Shown in pieces: positions 45,911 to 54,824 of a stretch of DNA of 64,000 nucleotides. The DNA lies in assembly GCF_026341775.1 (NCBI RefSeq), contig NZ_JAPEOB010000002.1, forward strand, positions 2,356,001-2,420,000. The letters are read 5' to 3'. How positions within the stretch are numbered: the first letter of the stretch is position 1; each line of letters opens with the position of its first letter. The position numbers were made by a program, and so were the translations under genes. The notes below the pieces were generated by a model, which did no database searches, was not told the origin of the DNA, and saw nothing but the letters and a program-made list of their open reading frames with translations. The stretch comes from Streptomyces sp. NBC_00654 (GTDB lineage: Bacteria; Actinomycetota; Actinomycetes; Streptomycetales; Streptomycetaceae).

Positions 45911-46596
45911 CCATCCGCGTGATCATCGTCGACGACCAGGCCATGGTGCGCGCGGGGTTCGCGGCGCTGCTGTCGGCGCAGAGCGACATCGATGTGGTGG
46001 GCGAGGCGCCGGACGGGCGCCAGGGCATCGAGGTCAGCCGGAACGCGCATCCCGACGTGGTGCTGATGGATGTCCGGATGCCCGAGATGGACGGACTGGC
46101 GGCGGCCCGCGAGCTGTTGAACCCGCCGGTGGGTGTGGTGCACCGGCCGAAGGTGCTGATGCTGACCACCTTCGACGTGGACGACTATGTGTACGAGGCG
46201 CTGCGCGCCGGTGCGTCCGGTTTCCTGCTGAAGGACGCCCCGCCCGCCGACCTGATCTCGGCGGTACGGGTGGTGGCGGCGGGCGACGCGCTGCTGGCGC
46301 CCTCCGTGACACGGCGCCTGATCGCGGACTTCGCGGCCCAGCGGCCGTCCGGGGCGTCCCGCGGCGGGCCCGCGCTGCGGCTGAACGGGCTCACCCCGCG
46401 CGAGAGCGAGGTGCTGGAGCTGATCGCGCGGGGGCTGTCCAACCAGGAGATCGCCGCGCGGCTGGTGCTGGCCGAGCAGACGGTGAAGACGCACATCGGC
46501 CGGGTGCTGGCCAAGCTGGACCTGCGGGACCGGGCGCAGGCGGTGATCTTCGCGTACGAGTCGGGGCTGGTGGCCCCGGGGGACACGGGGGCGTAG
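45907..46596 (+). CDS. NarL/LuxR-type response regulator
   Basis: A 229 aa regulator. The receiver domain has D9-D10, the phosphorylated D55 (VVLMDVRMPEMDG), T88 region LMLTTFD and K108 (LLKDAPPADL). The C-terminal LuxR helix-turn-helix is LTPRESEVLELIARGLSNQE with EIAARLVLAEQTVKTHI. GTGA coupling to the kinase shows a dedicated pair. Its targets probably include its own promoter and the hydrolase gene downstream. Confidence 0.94.
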   Translation: MTIRVIIVDDQAMVRAGFAALLSAQSDIDVVGEAPDGRQGIEVSRNAHPDVVLMDVRMPEMDGLAAARELLNPPVGVVHRPKVLMLTTFDVDDYVYEALRAGASGFLLKDAPPADLISAVRVVAAGDALLAPSVTRRLIADFAAQRPSGASRGGPALRLNGLTPRESEVLELIARGLSNQEIAARLVLAEQTVKTHIGRVLAKLDLRDRAQAVIFAYESGLVAPGDTGA

Positions 46597-46905
46597 GAGT
46601 CACCGGGGGACGCGGGGCGCGGGAAGGCCACCGGGGGGCGTGGCGCGGGGGAAGGCCACCGGGGGCGTGGCCGGGCCCCACACCGCCGTACGGCCCTCCG
46701 CGCGGGCCGTTCCGGAGCCCGCGCGGACCGTCGTACGCCCCCCGCCCCGCCCCGCCCCGCCGGTCCCGGGCCCCATGTCGTACACCCCCTACCCAGGTAT
46801 CACTTCGCACGTGGCTCCCCGGTGTGACGCCTCCTCACCCGTCGTCCTCCTACCTTCCTCTCCGTCGCGCCGATCGGCGTACGACAGCCGGAGAGGGAGG
46901 GCGAG
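46597..46905. other. intergenic region with GGGAAGGCCACCGGGGG repeats and operator-like boxes
   Basis: The left part has direct repeats of GGGAAGGCCACCGGGGGCGTGG and GC-rich filler. ACCCAGGTATCA (46791-46802) and CCCCGGTGTGAC (about 46817-46828) resemble the boxes before the kinase. No gene is seen. Confidence 0.5.
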
Positions 46906-48069
46906 ATGCGTCGATACGCGAGGACCCTGGTCGCGGTCGCACTGGCGACCACCGTGGTGGCCGGGACGGCGGGGTGGGTGTCGGGGGACGCGCAGGCGGC
47001 CGTGACCGGGCCACCGCCGGGCAGCGCGTCCTGGCGGGCGGACCACACACGGGGGCAGGAACTGCCCGATCCGGGGCGGGCCACTCCGGGTGAAGTCGCG
47101 CGGTTCTTCCGGGGGTTGGGTGCGGCCGAGCAGCAGCGGCTGGTGGTGCGCCACCCGCTCGTCGTCGGCAATCTCGACGGTGTCCCGGTGGAGTTGCGCT
47201 ACCGCGCCAACGCCCTGTCCCTGAGGGCCGCCGACGACCCCCGGTACCGGAGTCTCGCCACCCCCGGGCGGCGGATCCTCGCGTTCGACCCGCGTGGCCG
47301 GGGCCAGGTCGCCGAGGTGTTCGGGGACCTGCGGTCGGCGCGCCGAGTGTCCGTCGTGGTGCCCGGTTCCGACATCGACGCCGGGACCTTCGACCGGACG
47401 AACGACGTGTACGGCACTCCGGCGGGCATGGCGAGATCCCTGTACGCGCAGAGCGGTGCGGGCACCGCGGTCGTCGCCTGGGCCGGGTACACCACCCCGG
47501 TGGGCGTCGGTCTCGACGCCGCGACCGGGGGCCTGGCCGAGGCCGGGGCGGAGCGGCTGACCCGGTTCGCGGAGGGGCTGACGGCCGACGGGCTGCCCGA
47601 GCCCGCCGTCTTCTGCCACAGCTACGGCTCCGTGGTCTGCGGCCTCGCCGCGCCCCGGCTGCGCGCCACCGACCTGGTGGTCATCGGTTCCCCCGGGATG
47701 CGCGCCGACGACGTGGGCGATCTGCGCACCCGGGCCCGGGTCTGGGCGGCGAAGGACGCCACCGACTGGATCGACGACGTGCCGAACGTGGAGTTCGCCG
47801 GTCTGGGGCACGGCAGTGATCCGGCCGATCCGCGGTTCGGGGCGCGCCGGGTCCCCGCGGAGGACGCCGAGGGCCACACCGGCTACTTCGTGCCCGGGAC
47901 GGATTCCCTGCGCGCCCTCGCCGCGATCGCGGACGGAGCGGAGCGAACCGCCAACACGGATGGGGCAGAACGAACGGCCGTCGCGGACGCCGCCCCGGAC
48001 GGGGCCGGACGCACCGCCGTCGCGGACGGAGCCGGACGCACCGCCGTCCCGGACGGAGCCGGACGATGA
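46906..48069 (+). CDS. DUF1023 alpha/beta-hydrolase, secreted
   Basis: A 387 aa exported hydrolase. The signal peptide ends near DAQAA (about residue 32). The core shares HPLVVGNLDGVPVELRYRAN, VVVPGSDID and the elbow FCHSYGSVVCG with the paralog at 42196, and SPGMRADD follows. The C-terminus ends in DGAGRTAV-type repeats that look like a recent expansion. ATGA coupling links it to the acyltransferase. Upstream boxes suggest two-component control. Confidence 0.88.
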   Translation: MRRYARTLVAVALATTVVAGTAGWVSGDAQAAVTGPPPGSASWRADHTRGQELPDPGRATPGEVARFFRGLGAAEQQRLVVRHPLVVGNLDGVPVELRYRANALSLRAADDPRYRSLATPGRRILAFDPRGRGQVAEVFGDLRSARRVSVVVPGSDIDAGTFDRTNDVYGTPAGMARSLYAQSGAGTAVVAWAGYTTPVGVGLDAATGGLAEAGAERLTRFAEGLTADGLPEPAVFCHSYGSVVCGLAAPRLRATDLVVIGSPGMRADDVGDLRTRARVWAAKDATDWIDDVPNVEFAGLGHGSDPADPRFGARRVPAEDAEGHTGYFVPGTDSLRALAAIADGAERTANTDGAERTAVADAAPDGAGRTAVADGAGRTAVPDGAGR

Positions 48070-49274
48070 GCCTCACGCGGCTTGCGGCGCGCGTCGACGC
48101 CCGCACCCCCGCCCACCGCGACCGGGCCGTCGACGGTCTGCGCGCGCTGGCCCTGCTCGCCGTACCGGCCGGGCACTGGCTGCTCGGCGGTTTCACGCTC
48201 GACGGCGGCGGCGCCCTGCACAACGCGAGCCCGCTCTCCACGTTCGGGTTCTTCGCCCCGGTCAGCTGGGTGCTCCAGATGCTGGGGATCTTCTTCCTGG
48301 TCGGCGGGTACGCCTCGGTGATCTCCTACCGCCGCCGGAAGTCCACGACCGGCGCCTGGCTGCGCGGCCGGCTGGCCCGGCTGGGCAGGCCCGTACTGGG
48401 GGTGACCGCGGTCTGGGCGGCGCTGCTCCCGGTGCTGTACGCGCTCGGGGTGCCCGGTGACACGCTGCGTACCGGGTCGACGCTGGTGATCCAGCCGCTC
48501 TGGTTCGTCGGGGTCTACACGGTGGTCACGGCCCTCACCCCTCTCTGTATCCGGCTCGCGAGGAGGATGGGCGGCTGGGCGGCCGTGCCGCTGCTGGCGT
48601 CGGTCGCCGTCGTGGACTTCCTGCGCTACGGGCCGCTCGCGGACTCCGTACCGTCCTGGCTGAGCCTGCTGAACATCCTGCCGGGCTGGCTCTTCGCGTA
48701 TCAGCTCGGGGTGTCCTGGGGCGAGGGGCGCATCGGCAGGCGGGGCGCGCGGATCCTGCTCGTCGGCGGCGGTGTGCTGTTCGCGGCGCTGCTGCTCGCC
48801 TTCCACTACCCGGCGTCGATGGTCGGCGTGCCGGGCGAGGCACGCACCAACTCGCATCCGCCGTCGCTGCTGGTTCTGGCGCTGGCCGCCGCGCAGAGCG
48901 GTGCGGCGATCCTGCTGCGGGACCGGATCGGCCGGCTGCTGCGCCGCCCGCTGCTGTGGGCACCGGTCGTCGTCATCAATCTGTCGGCGATGACGATCCT
49001 GTGCTGGCACCAGACGGCGATGCTCGCGGCCGCCGTCCCGGCGTCGTTCGCCGGGGCCGTGCCGGGGCTGACGACCGGTCCCGACACGATGGGCTGGATC
49101 CTGGCCCGGCTGGCGTGGATGCCGCTGTTCGCCGGGCTGCTGGTGCTGATCGCCCGGTACGCGCGCCGCTTCGAGGCGCCCTGGCGGGCGGGCACCCGCA
49201 CCGCGAACGCCCGCCGCGCGGTGGCGGGGCTGCTGGCGGCCGGGTTCACGGCGTTCGCGCTGGGACTGGCGTGA
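48066..49274 (+). CDS. acyltransferase-3 family membrane protein
   Basis: A 402 aa multi-pass protein. It opens DRAVDGLRALALLAVPAGHW, the acyltransferase-3 start with its conserved His at the membrane face, and runs through about ten hydrophobic segments, with FLVGGYASVISYRRRK and LCWHQTAML near the end. Such proteins O-acylate cell-surface glycans or lipids. Translation is coupled to the hydrolase gene. Confidence 0.88.
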   Translation: MSLTRLAARVDARTPAHRDRAVDGLRALALLAVPAGHWLLGGFTLDGGGALHNASPLSTFGFFAPVSWVLQMLGIFFLVGGYASVISYRRRKSTTGAWLRGRLARLGRPVLGVTAVWAALLPVLYALGVPGDTLRTGSTLVIQPLWFVGVYTVVTALTPLCIRLARRMGGWAAVPLLASVAVVDFLRYGPLADSVPSWLSLLNILPGWLFAYQLGVSWGEGRIGRRGARILLVGGGVLFAALLLAFHYPASMVGVPGEARTNSHPPSLLVLALAAAQSGAAILLRDRIGRLLRRPLLWAPVVVINLSAMTILCWHQTAMLAAAVPASFAGAVPGLTTGPDTMGWILARLAWMPLFAGLLVLIARYARRFEAPWRAGTRTANARRAVAGLLAAGFTAFALGLA

Positions 49275-49284
49275 GCGGGGGCCG

Positions 49285-49405
49285 GGTGCGCGGCACGACC
49301 GGGCGCCTCAGCCCGCCCCCGGGTGCGCGGCACGACCGGGCGGCCCTCACCCCGCCCCCGGGGACGCCGCACGACCCGGCGCCCTCAGCCCGCCCCCGGG
49401 TGCGC
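49285..49405. repeat. tandem 37-bp repeats
   Basis: Three copies of a unit starting GGGTGCGCGGCACGACCGGG and ending CAGCCCGCCCCC, about 37 bases apart, between the converging acyltransferase and aldo/keto reductase genes. The third is degenerate. Confidence 0.75.
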
Positions 49406-49435
49406 CCGGCGGGCGCGGGGCAGCGGCGGCAGGTA

Positions 49436-50449
49436 CTACTCGCGCGCCGCCGAGGTGCTGCTCATGTCCGGGTAGCGGTCCCCCGCCACCTGCCCGGCGA
49501 TCGGCTCCAGCTCGGCCAGCTCCTCGGCCGTCAGCGTGAGCCGGGTCGCCGCGACGTTCTCCAGCAGGCGGCTGCGCTTACGGGTCCCCGGGATCGGGAC
49601 CACGCTCAGGCCGTGCACCCCGGCGCGCTGCTGCACCCAGGCGAGGGCCACCTGCGCGGCCGTCGCCCCGTGCGCCGCCGCGATCCTGTGCACGGGCTCC
49701 AGCAGCGCGGCATTCGTCCGGGCGTTCTCGCCGGTGAAGCGCGGCTGGGCCTGCCGGAAGTCGCCGTCCGCCAGTTCCTTGCCCGCGTCGGCGAACGCCC
49801 CGGTCAAGAAGCCGCGGCCGAGCGGCGAGTACGGGACGAAGGCCACACCGAGTTCGGCCGCCGCCCCCACCGCGCTGGTCTCCACGTCCCGGCTGAAGAG
49901 CGACCACTCGGACTGGAGAGCGGCGATCGGGTGCACGGCGTGCGCCTCGCGCAGTTCCGCGCCGGTCACCTCGCTCAGTCCGAGCTGCCTGACCTTGCCC
50001 TGCCGGACCAGTTCGGCCATCGCCCCGACCGATTCGGCCAGCGGTACGAGGGGGTCCCGGCGGTGCATGTAGTAGAGGTCGATGACCTCGGTGTTCAGCC
50101 TGCGCAGACTGTCCTCGACGGCCTGCCGGACGTACGCGGGGTCATTGCGCACCCCTCGGTAGACCGGGTCGTCGGTCCGCTCGATGCCGAACTTGGTGGC
50201 CAGGGTGATCCCGTCGCGGTGCGCGCCGACGAACGGGGCGAGGAACCTCTCGTTGGCCCCGCGCCCGTACACATCGGCGGTGTCGAAGAGCGTGACGCCC
50301 GCCTCCAGCGCCGCTTCGAGGGTGTCGCGGGCCGCGCGCTCGTCGGTGTCCCCGTAGAACTCGCTGATGCCCATGCAGCCGAGCCCCTGTACGCCGACCC
50401 GCGGTCCGCCGCTGCCGAGCTCCGTGGTCGCGATCCTGTTGTCAGTCAT
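49436..50449 (-). CDS. aldo/keto reductase
   Basis: A 337 aa NADPH-dependent TIM-barrel oxidoreductase. The catalytic tetrad is visible as D56 and Y61 (LFDTADVYG), K86 (LATKFG) and the His in LYYMHRRDP. The NADP-binding end has VPIPGTRKRSRLLENV. It reduces carbonyls; the substrate is unknown. Its ATG overlaps the MerR stop by one base (TGATG), so it is in one operon with its probable regulator. Confidence 0.92.
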   Translation of the reverse strand: MTDNRIATTELGSGGPRVGVQGLGCMGISEFYGDTDERAARDTLEAALEAGVTLFDTADVYGRGANERFLAPFVGAHRDGITLATKFGIERTDDPVYRGVRNDPAYVRQAVEDSLRRLNTEVIDLYYMHRRDPLVPLAESVGAMAELVRQGKVRQLGLSEVTGAELREAHAVHPIAALQSEWSLFSRDVETSAVGAAAELGVAFVPYSPLGRGFLTGAFADAGKELADGDFRQAQPRFTGENARTNAALLEPVHRIAAAHGATAAQVALAWVQQRAGVHGLSVVPIPGTRKRSRLLENVAATRLTLTAEELAELEPIAGQVAGDRYPDMSSTSAARE

Positions 50450-50910
50450 CAGGCACCGGTCCTCTCCGGCGCCCGACGGGCGCCCGCATAGAAGTCGATC
50501 TTGTGATCGAGGACGGCGAGGGTGTCCTGGAGCTCCGCGATCCGCGCTGTCACATCACGGCGGGTCGACTCCAGCAGCTCCTGCCGCTCCTCGAAGGTGT
50601 GCTCGCCCTCGCGCAGCAGCTCGGCGTACCGGACCATGTCGGCGACCGGCATCCCCGTCAGCCGCAGCTTGCCGACGAAGCTCAGCCAGTCCAGATCGCG
50701 GTTGCTGAACCGGCGCTGACCCGTGTGCGAGCGGTCGACGTGCGGCATCAGCCCGATCCGCTCGTACCAGCGCAGCGTGTGCGCCGTGAGCCCGGTGAAG
50801 GCGACGACCTCGCTGATGGTGTAGCGGTCCCGGCCCTCGGGGCGCGGGTGCGCCTTCGGGGCAGCCGCGCAGGCGTCCGTCCGTACGGAAGTGCTCTCCA
50901 TCACCGTCAT
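50449..50910 (-). CDS. MerR-family regulator
   Basis: A roughly 153 aa activator/repressor. The winged HTH has YTISEVVAFTGLTAHTLRWY and IGLMPHVDRSHTGQRRFSNR, followed by a dimerising coiled coil (EERQELLESTRRDVTARIAE). No metal-binding Cys in the C-terminal part, so it senses something other than heavy metals, perhaps a carbonyl like its reductase partner. GTG/ATG starts at 50919, 50910, 50904 and 50901 are all possible. Confidence 0.9.
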   Translation of the reverse strand: MTVMESTSVRTDACAAAPKAHPRPEGRDRYTISEVVAFTGLTAHTLRWYERIGLMPHVDRSHTGQRRFSNRDLDWLSFVGKLRLTGMPVADMVRYAELLREGEHTFEERQELLESTRRDVTARIAELQDTLAVLDHKIDFYAGARRAPERTGA

Positions 50911-50927
50911 GACCTCCACGCTAAATC

Positions 50928-50945
50928 CTTGGAGTGCGCTCTAAG
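50928..50945 (-). promoter_or_regulatory. MerR-type operator dyad
   Basis: CTTGGAGTGCGCTCTAAG is a near-perfect dyad (CTTNGAG-N4-CTCNAAG), 17 bases upstream of the MerR start. Its position and shape fit the long-spacer promoter that MerR proteins untwist. Confidence 0.6.
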
Positions 50946-51038
50946 CAAGTGGAGACCATGGACCACGAAGATCCCGAAGGCCCGGGACCCCGAAGGCCCG
51001 GGGCTCCGGAGGCCCGGGCGCCGGTTAGGCTCGGGGAC

Positions 51039-51854
51039 ATGGAGAGCCTGCGACTCATCGACACCTGGCCGGTCCCCACGGCGGCGGCGGCCGTCGTACG
51101 AGCGGACGGCACGGTCCTCGGCTCGCACGGCCCCACCGCGCACCGTTTCCCCCTCGCCTCGGTCACCAAGCCGCTGGCGGCCTACGCGGCGCTCGTGGCC
51201 TACGAGGAGGGGGCGGTCGAGCTGGACGAACCGGCGGGCCCCGAGGGCTCCACGGTGCGCCACCTCCTCGCGCACACCAGTGGCCTCGCCTTCGACGAGC
51301 ACCGGGTGACGGCACCTCCCGGCAACCGGCGGCTGTACTCCAACGCGGGCTTCGAGGTGCTCGGCGACCACATCGCCAAGGCGTCCGGCATCCCGTTCCC
51401 GGAGTATCTGCGCCAGGCCGTACTGGAACCGCTCGGCATGACGTCGACGACCCTGGACGGCTCGCCCGCCCGCGACGGCGTCTCGACCGTCGACGACCTG
51501 GTCCGCTTCGCCGCCGAGGTCCAGGCCCCCCGCCTCCTGGACCCCCGTACGGTCCTCGAAGCCCAGACCGTCGTCCACCCGGGGCTCAAGGGTGTCCTGC
51601 CCGGCTACGGTCACCAGAACCCGAACGACTGGGGCCTCGGCTTCGAGATCCGGGACTCCAAGTCCCCGCACTGGACGGGCACTTCCTCGTCCCCGGCCAC
51701 CTTCGGCCACTTCGGCCAGTCCGGTACGTTCCTGTGGATCGACCCGGTCGCGGGCGCGGCCTGCGTCGCCCTGGCCGACCGGGCCTTCGGCCCGTGGGCA
51801 GCAGAGGTGTGGACCCCGTTCACGGACGCGGTGCTGAGGGAGCTGGCGGCGTAA
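51039..51854 (+). CDS. serine hydrolase, beta-lactamase/PBP class C-like
   Basis: A 271 aa protein with the SxxK nucleophile S41-V-T-K44 (PLASVTKPLAAYAALVAYEEG read in pieces), the YSN motif (NRRLYSNAGFEVLGDHIAK) and a C-terminal HFGQSGT in place of KTG. It lacks a signal peptide, so it is probably a cytoplasmic esterase or amidase and not a beta-lactamase. It is divergent from the merR operon. Confidence 0.88.
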   Translation: MESLRLIDTWPVPTAAAAVVRADGTVLGSHGPTAHRFPLASVTKPLAAYAALVAYEEGAVELDEPAGPEGSTVRHLLAHTSGLAFDEHRVTAPPGNRRLYSNAGFEVLGDHIAKASGIPFPEYLRQAVLEPLGMTSTTLDGSPARDGVSTVDDLVRFAAEVQAPRLLDPRTVLEAQTVVHPGLKGVLPGYGHQNPNDWGLGFEIRDSKSPHWTGTSSSPATFGHFGQSGTFLWIDPVAGAACVALADRAFGPWAAEVWTPFTDAVLRELAA

Positions 51855-51892
51855 CGGGGGGCAGCGCTCGGCGGGACGGACGGCACGCGCTC

Positions 51893-52549
51893 TCAGTCCG
51901 CCAGCTCCCAGATCAGCAGCTCCGCCGCCGTCTCCGCGACCGCTTCCAGGTCCTTCGATCCGGTGATCCGGGCCGCGTCGCCGGGACCCAGCTCCTCGCC
52001 GCCCAGGGCGACCCGGCCCCGTACCGCGTGCACGTACAGACGCGCCGCGTCCGGCACCGCCGTCCGCTCGCCCTCACCGAGTCTGCGCACATGGAGCATC
52101 GCCCCCGCTCCCGGGAGCGCGTACGGGGTGGAGCCGGCGATGCCGGGGACGACCTCGTACGACGGTTCGCCGCCCGGTTCCAGGGGTGCCAGCCACATCT
52201 GGAGGAACGTCAGCGGGACGTCCCCGTCGTTGCGTTCGACGTGGCGTACCCCGGCGGCCGCGCTCAGATGCTGAAGGTCACCGGCGCGTACGACGGTGGC
52301 GTGACCGGCGGAGTCGCGGTGGGTGAGCTCGCCCTCGACGACCCAGGTGACGATCTCCGTGTGGCTGTGCGGATGCTCGTCGAAGCCCGCGCCGGGGGCC
52401 AGACGCTCCTCGTTGCAGGCCAGGACCGCGCCGAAGCGGAGGTTGTCGGGGTCGTAGAAACGCCCGAACGAGAAGGCGTGCAGGGTTGCGATGCCTGCCT
52501 CCGCGTCCCCGCCCTCGTAACGGCTCTCGGACCTGTGTACGGAAATCAC
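51893..52549 (-). CDS. pirin-family cupin protein
   Basis: A 218 aa bicupin. The N-terminal pirin motif has FDEHPHSHTEIVTWVVEGEL with the metal-binding His residues and Glu, then VERNDGDVPLTFLQMWLAP. The C-terminal cupin is degenerate. Some pirins act as quercetin dioxygenases and a Streptomyces pirin links redox with acyl-CoA metabolism. The GTG start 52549 (MISVHRSE) fits the family. It is divergent from fasR by 52 bp. Confidence 0.9.
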   Translation of the reverse strand: MISVHRSESRYEGGDAEAGIATLHAFSFGRFYDPDNLRFGAVLACNEERLAPGAGFDEHPHSHTEIVTWVVEGELTHRDSAGHATVVRAGDLQHLSAAAGVRHVERNDGDVPLTFLQMWLAPLEPGGEPSYEVVPGIAGSTPYALPGAGAMLHVRRLGEGERTAVPDAARLYVHAVRGRVALGGEELGPGDAARITGSKDLEAVAETAAELLIWELAD

Positions 52550-52601
52550 AGGTGCCACGGTAGCCCGGCCCCCCGACCACCTGCCCCGATAAGGCAATCT
52601 T

Positions 52602-53807
52602 GTGTACGTGCCCCGACCCGATCCTGAGCAGCCCGCTGCGAACGACGCCCACCTGCATGCCGCGACCCTGAAACGGCTGGAGCAGTCCTCCGGCCGGCTC
52701 GCCGCGAACGCGATTGCCCGCATGGACGAATCGCTGCCGTGGTACCGGGCCATGCCCCCGGAGAACCGGTCCTGGATCGGTCTGGTCGCCCAGGCCGGTA
52801 TCGCCGCGTTCACCGAGTGGTTCCGGCATCCGGAGACCCCGCAGGCCATCTCCACCGATGTCTTCGGCACGGCTCCGCGCGAGCTGACCCGGGCGATCAC
52901 GCTGCGGCAGACCGTCGAGATGGTGCGGACGACCATCGAGGTCATGGAGGCCGCGATCGAGGAGGTCGCCGCGCCCGGGGACGAATCGGTGCTGCGGGAG
53001 GCGCTGCTCGTCTACGCGCGGGAGATCGCCTTCGCGACCGCCCAGGTGTACGCCCAGGCCGCCGAGGCCCGGGGCGCCTGGGACGCCCGGCTGGAATCGC
53101 TCGTGGTGAACGCGGTGCTCTCCGGCGAGGCCGACGAGGGGGCCGTGTCCCGGGCCGCCGCGCTCGGCTGGAACTCCCCCGAACACGTCTGCGTCATTCT
53201 GGGCACCGCGCCCGACGGCGACAGCGAACTGACCGTGGAGGCGATCCGGCGGGCCGCGCGGCACGCCAAGCTCCAGGTCCTGACCGGTGTCCTGGGCAAC
53301 CGGCTGGTCGTCATCGCGGGCGGCAGCGACAATCCGCTCCAGGTCGCCAAGGGTCTGATCGGCCCGTACGCGGCGGGCCCCGTGGTCGCCGGGCCCGTGG
53401 TGCCCGACCTGCTCGCCGCCACCCGGTCCGCGCAGGCCGCGGCGGCCGGACTGAAGGCGTGCTCCGCCTGGCAGGACGCACCGCGCCCGGTCCTGGCGGA
53501 CGATCTCCTTCCGGAGCGCGCGATGGCGGGTGACCCCGCCGCACGGGACCAATTGGTGGAGGAGATCTACAGACCGCTGGAGGAAGCGGGCTCGGCGCTG
53601 TTGGAGACCCTGAGTGTCTATCTGGAACAGGCGAGCAGCCTCGAAGGCGCCGCCAGGATGCTCTTCGTTCACCCCAACACCGTGCGCTACCGGCTGCGAC
53701 GTGTGACCGACGTCACCGGTTGGTCACCGTCCGATGTGCGCTCCGCGTTCACGCTGCGAATCGCCCTCATCCTGGGGCGCTTGGCGGCGGCGGATCCTCA
53801 GTCCTAG
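52602..53807 (+). CDS. fasR: PucR-type activator of fatty acid synthesis
   Basis: A 401 aa regulator with a GGDEF-like/CdaR middle part and a C-terminal PucR helix-turn-helix (LEQASSLEGAARMLFVHPNT, VRYRLRRVTDVTGWSPSDVR). Its place directly upstream of fabD in the same direction matches FasR of S. coelicolor, which activates the fabD-fabH-acpP-fabF operon. The start could be GTG 52602 or GTG 52608. It leaves an 89-bp gap to fabD, where its target promoter should lie. Confidence 0.92.
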   Translation: MYVPRPDPEQPAANDAHLHAATLKRLEQSSGRLAANAIARMDESLPWYRAMPPENRSWIGLVAQAGIAAFTEWFRHPETPQAISTDVFGTAPRELTRAITLRQTVEMVRTTIEVMEAAIEEVAAPGDESVLREALLVYAREIAFATAQVYAQAAEARGAWDARLESLVVNAVLSGEADEGAVSRAAALGWNSPEHVCVILGTAPDGDSELTVEAIRRAARHAKLQVLTGVLGNRLVVIAGGSDNPLQVAKGLIGPYAAGPVVAGPVVPDLLAATRSAQAAAAGLKACSAWQDAPRPVLADDLLPERAMAGDPAARDQLVEEIYRPLEEAGSALLETLSVYLEQASSLEGAARMLFVHPNTVRYRLRRVTDVTGWSPSDVRSAFTLRIALILGRLAAADPQS

Positions 53808-53896
53808 ACTTTTGTTGGACTTCAACAATTCCCCCGACGGTTCTTCGTCCCTGTCCCCACGGGCGTACCGGGCCGTCCGCAAGAGAGAGTGTGAGG

Positions 53897-54811
53897 GTGC
53901 TCGTACTCGTCGCTCCCGGCCAAGGCGCTCAGACGCCCGGCTTCCTGACTCCCTGGCTCGACCTCCCCGGTGCCACCGACCGCATCGCGGCCTGGTCCGA
54001 CGCCATCGGGCTCGACCTTGCCCACTACGGCACACAGGCCGACGCCGAAGAGATCCGCGACACGGCCGTGGCCCAGCCGCTGCTCGTCGCCGCCGGTCTC
54101 CTCTCGGCCGCCGCCCTGGACGCCTCCCCCGGTGTCATCGCGGGTCACAGCGTCGGTGAGATCACCGCCGCCGCCCTCGCCGGTGTCATCGACGACGAGG
54201 CCGCGCTCCGTCTCGTACGGACCCGGGGGCTCGGCATGGCCGAGGCCGCCGCGGTCACCGAGACCGGCATGGCCGCGCTGCTCGGCGGCGACCCCGACGT
54301 GTCGGTGGCCCACCTGGAGAAGCTGGGGCTGACCCCGGCCAACGTCAACGGTGGCGGCCAGATCGTCGCCGCGGGCACCGCCGAGCAGATCGCCGCGCTG
54401 GTCGCGGACATGCCCGAGGGCGTGCGCCGCGTGGTGCCGCTCAAGGTGGCCGGCGCGTTCCACACGCACCACATGGCTCCGGCCGTGGAGAAGCTGCGGG
54501 CGGCCGCCGAGGACCTCAAGGTCTCGGACCCGACCGTGACGTACGTCTCCAACGCGGACGGCAGGACGGTCGCCACCGGCACCGAGATCATCTCCCGGCT
54601 CGTCGGCCAGGTCGCCAGTCCGGTCCGCTGGGACCTGTGCATGGAGACCTTCCAGGCGCTCGGGGTCACCGCGCTCATCGAGGTGTGCCCCGGCGGCACC
54701 CTCACCGGGCTCGCCAAGCGGGCGCTGCCCGGCGTGAAGACCCTCGCGCTCAAGACACCCGACGACCTCGACGCGGCACGCGCGCTCATCTCCGAGCACG
54801 CGGGCGCCTAA
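53897..54811 (+). CDS. fabD: malonyl-CoA:ACP transacylase
   Basis: A 304 aa enzyme moving malonyl from CoA to ACP. Motifs: APGQGAQTPGF at the N-terminus, the nucleophile S85 in AGHSVGEI, and the catalytic His in GAFHTHHM. GTG 53897 (MLVLVAPGQ) matches the family; GTG 53891 is the alternative. It is first in the fab operon, followed 13 bases later by fabH. Confidence 0.96.
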   Translation: MLVLVAPGQGAQTPGFLTPWLDLPGATDRIAAWSDAIGLDLAHYGTQADAEEIRDTAVAQPLLVAAGLLSAAALDASPGVIAGHSVGEITAAALAGVIDDEAALRLVRTRGLGMAEAAAVTETGMAALLGGDPDVSVAHLEKLGLTPANVNGGGQIVAAGTAEQIAALVADMPEGVRRVVPLKVAGAFHTHHMAPAVEKLRAAAEDLKVSDPTVTYVSNADGRTVATGTEIISRLVGQVASPVRWDLCMETFQALGVTALIEVCPGGTLTGLAKRALPGVKTLALKTPDDLDAARALISEHAGA

Positions 54812-54824
54812 GGAGCCCGAGAGC

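Noticed and set aside
49285..49405. Possible CRISPR-like array
   Set aside because: Direct tandem units with no spacers.
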